From assembly GCF_041296385.1 (NCBI RefSeq), contig NC_091013.1, forward strand, positions 33,454,001 to 33,518,000: a stretch of 64,000 nucleotides of DNA, read 5' to 3'. The stretch comes from Aphelocoma coerulescens. Lineage: Eukaryota > Chordata > Aves > Passeriformes > Corvidae. The position numbers were made by a program, and so were the translations under genes. Below, piece after piece: positions 59,944 to 64,000 of this stretch. Position 1 is the stretch's first letter. Each line of letters opens with the position of its first letter. The notes under the pieces were generated by a model. It was given only the letters and a program-made list of their open reading frames with translations, made no database searches and was not told where the DNA came from.

Positions 59944-60004
59944 TTCATAGAATCATAGTGTCATTTAGGTTGAAAAAGACCTCTAAGAACTCTGAGTCCT
60001 ATCA
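59944..60004 (-). mobile_element. CR1-type LINE terminal fragment
   Basis: Plus-strand TTCATAGAATCATAGTGTCA, then TTTAGGTTGAAAAAGACCTC and CTAAGAACTCTGAGTCCTA, correspond to the last about 60 bases of CR1 in reverse. It is a very short minus-strand copy, typical of extreme 5' truncation. Confidence 0.7.
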
Positions 60005-61352
60005 AAATGTGAAGAAGACAATACTTTTATGGCAGACATCCATATAAAGAAATGCTGATTATTCCAATCACTGTTTTTAAAGAGGAATAGATTCAAGTCA
60101 CAATATAATGATGAATAATGATGAGCACAAAGAGATATTCCTCAAATGAATAACTGGTGTCCGATACAAATTGTCCTGCCTTTGCAACATGTTCTTAAAA
60201 TTCAATCTGTAAATTACATCACTATAATCATTGTTAGGTATTAAGGTCACTTGTACTAGCAATCACTTAGCTGAATAGACAAACCTGAACTTGTATTGCA
60301 CACAAAACTGGTTTTAGTTATCCCTGTGGAATCACACGAACTGTTTGGAGGGGCATGGAGGGGAAGAAGGGGTGGATCTATGGTGGAACATCATGTTATT
60401 AATTTTAACTTTATATAACTTAATTACCTAAATATTTAGGGGTCAAAACATAGCCAATACAACGTAATTAGCAGGAAAATTCTAAGTAGTAAAAAGATAG
60501 TAATAACTTCACTTCTCATTAAAAACTTACACATTTTAATGGCACTTAGTGGACTTGCTATTTGGAAACATCATATTGTAAAATCTTTCAAGCCATTTCC
60601 AAAATGTAAAAAAATCCTTGTAAGTATTAATTTGAAAACTACTAGATTGTTATTCTCTCTTATTTTTATAACAAATAGAGAGAAAATCCAGGGCCTACAG
60701 TACATGTATGCTATCTTTTCAGTTAAAAAAAATAAAAACAGTCATGAAAATATCTTGTTTTGCGGTAATATACTGACAATACACAAAATCCCAATTAGTA
60801 TCAAGATGGGCACTAGAAGAATGGCTGTTAGCTTCATTATTAAAAATACATTTCCCAAGGACTTCAAAAGTATTTTCCTTATGATAAGGAGTGATAAATA
60901 GGTCAGCAAATGGATACTCAAATTATTTCTGTAAATCAGCCAGAAAACTTTCCTGTGACTTCAGCAGATTTTGAATCAAGCATTCAGATCTCAGCTATTA
61001 TACATTTTCTGCATCTTTTCAATGAGCAATGATGGCTTTCTGTTCTGAAAGCCAAATGTATCTTTGTCTTTTCCCTCACAAAAGATCAGAACCCTATAAG
61101 CACCATCTGGACTGTTTCTTTGTATGTCTGTAGATTATGCAGATACAGACTTCAAACACAGACTGCAAAAATCCTATTGTAGCAGCAGCAACTGACTGGG
61201 ATCCTCATCCAGGAGTGCTTTGAAGTTAAAGGAGCTGAATCAGGCCCTCCATATGCCTTGCATAGTAAAAAGATTGAACCTATTGTGCCAGTTTATACAT
61301 CCCATAATTGCATAGCTGTTACCTTATGTCAGCTTTCTCACATAACTCTTAC

Positions 61353-61446
61353 CTCCAAGGCATGCACCCATGGCCAATGAGAATATTAATGGTTTCATAG
61401 GCAAGTTAACATCTGGATCTTTACTCAGATTGAGAAGCACAGGAAT
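61353..61446 (-). CDS. OCA2: OCA2 (P protein), third-last coding exon
   Basis: This 94-nt exon follows a pyrimidine-rich acceptor (TTCTTCAACCACAG) and ends at a strong donor, GGAG|GTAAGAG, all on the minus strand. It encodes 31 codons starting [13 protein letters not shown] and ending SLAMGACLG, plus the first base of a Gly codon completed by the next exon (phase 1). Joined to that exon it reads GACLGGNGTLIG, the conserved OCA2 sequence. The first part is a loop that varies between species (the mammalian protein, as I recall it, has His-Asp-Pro-Glu where this has Lys-Asp-Pro-Asp). The second part enters a membrane helix. Upstream OCA2 exons must lie beyond base 64000. Coding appears intact. 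Confidence 0.95.
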
Positions 61447-62659
61447 CTGTGGTTGAAGAAGAGAGAGAGGCATAATAGACTTCATTAGACAATTGGTATA
61501 GAGCCCAAAAATACAGCAGGCAGGCCTTCTAGCCAGATCTAGCACCAGTTCTCAGCCAGTAACATTCTTCAAAGCTAAACAACTTCACCTTAGTTCACAA
61601 AAATGGTTTGAGTTCAACATAATTTTGTAACCACTTGGTTTGAAAGAATGGTGTAATCGGTACTTGTAGAGAGAAATTTATTGGGAAGGGGAGAGGTGAC
61701 AATATTATTATCCTGTTTTCAATGTGTACAGAGGTTTATGGGACCAAAAGGGAAAGAGAAAGAATAAGCAAATGTGGAGCAGTAAGACATGAAGCAGGAA
61801 GAGCTTTAAGAAAATAACTGTGGTATGTCTTAAAATTAATGCATTCTCAGAGTCTAGGAGTTTCAGTAGTGAATAGAGTTATGACATTTAATTCTCCAAT
61901 TTGTCATTTTAATGTATTTCACAGTTCACCCTCACGGGGTATAATCTCTTCTGCTTCCTGAAAAATGCTTTAACTTTGATGGCTGAGTGATGCTCAACTT
62001 TATTGACTGTGTGTGTTCTTTTGGTATGGCGCAATATATAGGCTTTATGAAGAACTACAACTCTCCTCATTCCTCCCACCAGTGGTGCTACTCATCCCTC
62101 TTAAATCCTCTTATTGATTAGCCTAGATAAGCTAATTTCTAAACAATTATTCTTGAATTTTACATTGCCCGAAGATGTCTTTTTCTATTTTAAGGCCTAA
62201 AGAAGGCTCAGCATGCCCAACATCTTGTCTGTTTTTGCAGGAAATAGTAAAGAAAGATTCCATTTCTCATCACAAACTTTATTTCTCTCAAACTGTCACA
62301 GCTAGAACATGGCATACAATCCAAAATTAAGTTATATTTATTTACAAACAATTTAGTGTCCTGTTGTTGAGGTCAGTCCTAAAGCTGTTGCCAGACAGCT
62401 CTGAGTGCAGAGCAAATAATGCTCCACACCCCACCAGTGCACTAGATATGCAGAGAGGAGAACAGAGGAGGGGCACTGGTACTGCTCTATCAGCGAGTGT
62501 CTCCTCCTGGGATGGCAGCAGACAGAGAGTGAAACCCTCTCAGCTATTTCTGCTTTCCAAAGATAACACTTGTACAAGTAATTGCACACACCCTCATTGT
62601 GCCAGAGTAACTTAAGCAAGTTATCAGATCCTATAGCTGTGCAGTGCAATAGAATTCAG
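61447..62659. other. OCA2 intron segment, nothing recognised
   Basis: Intronic DNA between the OCA2 exon at 61353-61446 and the long CR1 copy. The less AT-rich part near 62.37-62.62 kb has short frames on both strands but no recognisable family. Confidence 0.55.
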
Positions 62660-63850
62660 CAGGTAAAGAGCGGCCCAAAAATGCTGGTTAATATTCAAGG
62701 ATCACCTCCTCCAAGCTCAGAAGCACATCCTGACAAAGAAGAAATCAGGCAAAAATGCCACGAGCCATACATGGATGAAAAAGGATCTCCTGGACAAACT
62801 CAAACACAGAAAAAAGAAGCTTACAAGGACAGGTGTCCTGGGAGTAATACAGAGGGATTGTACAAGCAGCCAGCGATCAGGTTAGGAAAGATAAAGCCGT
62901 GACAGAATTAAGTCTGGCCAGGGACATCAAGAGCAACAAGAAAAGCTGCTGTAGGTATCTTAGTGATAAAAGGACTATCTAGTGATAGAAGGAAATAGGA
63001 GACCTGGTTATCCAGGATATGTGGAAATGGCTGCGGTACTCAATTAGTCTTCTGTCTCAGTCTTCACCAGCAAGCATTCCAGCCACACTGCTCAAGTCAC
63101 AGAAGGCAAAGGTAGGGACTGAGGGAATGAAGAATCACCTGCTGTAGGAAAAGATTAGGTTTGAGACCATTTAAGGAAAGAGAAGATGCCCAGGTCCATG
63201 GGGCCTGATGAGATATATCTGCAGGTCCTGAGGGAACCGGCTGAGGAAGTGACTAAGCCACAATGCATCATATTTGAGAAGTCATGGCAGTGTAGTGAAG
63301 TTCCCAGTGACTGGAAAAGGGAAAACATAACCCTCATTTTTAAGAAGGGAAAAAGACCTGGAAAACTACAGGTCAATCAGTCTCACCTCAGTACCTGGCA
63401 AGGTCATAGAGCAGATCTTCCTGGAAAGTATGCTAAGGCAAATGGAAAAGAAGGAAGTGACTGATGACATCCAACATGGCTTCACTAAGTACAAATGATG
63501 CCTGGCAAATTTGATGGCTTTCCTTCAAGTCAAAGAGGCATGGATCTGGATGGACAGACCACTTGGTGGATAAGGAATTGACTGGATGGTCATACTTAAA
63601 GAGTTGTGGTCAATGGCTCAATGTCCAAGTGGAGCCCATTGACAAGTGTCATTCCTCAGGGGTTGATATTGGGACTGGTGCCATTTAACACTTTTGTCAT
63701 CAACATGGACAAAGTGTTCAAGACCAGGTTAGATAGGGCTTTGAAAAACTTGGTCTAGTGGAAGGTGTCCCTTCCCATGGCAGGAGGGTTGGAACTGGAT
63801 GATCTTTAAGGTCTTCCAACCTAAAGCATTCCACGCTCCTATGATACTGT
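62660..63850 (+). mobile_element. CR1-type LINE with reverse-transcriptase region, internally deleted
   Basis: This is the longest CR1 copy in the window. It shows the ORF2 linker upstream of the reverse transcriptase (CAAGGATCACCTCCTCC; ATGGATGAAAAAGGATCTCC; CAGGGACATCAAGAGCAAC). The start of the reverse transcriptase follows, with translated words such as [19 protein letters not shown] and, in another frame, a degenerate [11 protein letters not shown] region. It then gives GACATCCAACATGGCTTCAC, GGATAAGGAATTGACTGGAT, TCCTCAGGGGTTGATATTGG and the terminal CTGGATGATCTTTAAGGTC. Two internal gaps are evident: near 63530, where the polymerase middle is shortened, and near 63718, where the rest of ORF2 is skipped straight into the 3' UTR. 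Stops and frameshifts make it inactive. Confidence 0.93.
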
Positions 63851-64000
63851 CTGGTTCGTCTATTTGTGCAAAATGTCAAAGAAACATCAATTCACACTGT
63901 TATTTTAGGGATTCATTGCTGCTCTACTTCACAACACACACTGTGCTAAGAACTGCCTGTGGCAAAGATATCTTCTGTGAAAACTGCAGAGAATATGCAT
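63851..64000. other. OCA2 intron, window end
   Basis: 150 bases of intronic sequence after the CR1 3' end. Nothing is recognisable. Confidence 0.5.

Overview
The window looks like avian nuclear DNA, most likely from a songbird. It is AT-rich and gene-poor. Its recognisable dispersed repeats are CR1-type LINE copies, mostly 5'-truncated, and endogenous-retrovirus LTR sequence. There are no Alu or L1 elements. The only protein-coding gene I can support is the 3' end of OCA2 (the P protein, a melanosomal membrane transporter), on the minus strand. Three coding exons, each with clean splice sites and matching reading phase, spell out the conserved C-terminus: 61353-61446, 48328-48421 and 5937-6024 (with the stop codon). 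They are separated by introns of about 12.9 kb and 42.3 kb, so nearly the whole window is OCA2 intron. Everything left of about 5.4 kb is probable 3' UTR and downstream flank. Every other long open frame appears to be chance or repeat-derived.

Layout: 1-5936, downstream flank and 3' UTR. 5937-6024, last coding exon. 6025-48327, a giant last intron holding CR1 copies near 11.0-11.6, 13.1-13.8, 15.7-16.1 and 40.6-40.9 kb, a striking head-to-head LTR palindrome at 25396-27267, and a second LTR- or promoter-like block at 29.6-30.6 kb. 48328-48421, penultimate exon. 48422-61352, intron with one short CR1 relic. 61353-61446, third-last exon. 61447-64000, intron with a long, internally deleted CR1 carrying reverse-transcriptase sequence (about 62.66-63.85 kb).

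The most unusual object is the palindrome. Two retroviral LTR arms of 793 and 777 bp, about 98-99% identical by hand count, face each other across a 302-bp GC-rich spacer. The right arm is followed, six bases on, by a primer-binding site matching the 3' end of tRNA-Val at 17 of 18 positions. The LTR end itself contains a 13-base stretch complementary to the 5'/D-arm region of the same tRNA. A CATGT pair flanks the whole block. Because it lies in the last OCA2 intron, the pre-mRNA would contain a hairpin of nearly 780 bp, and the left arm puts an LTR polyadenylation signal in the sense orientation of OCA2. Both could affect expression of this pigment gene, but that is inference.
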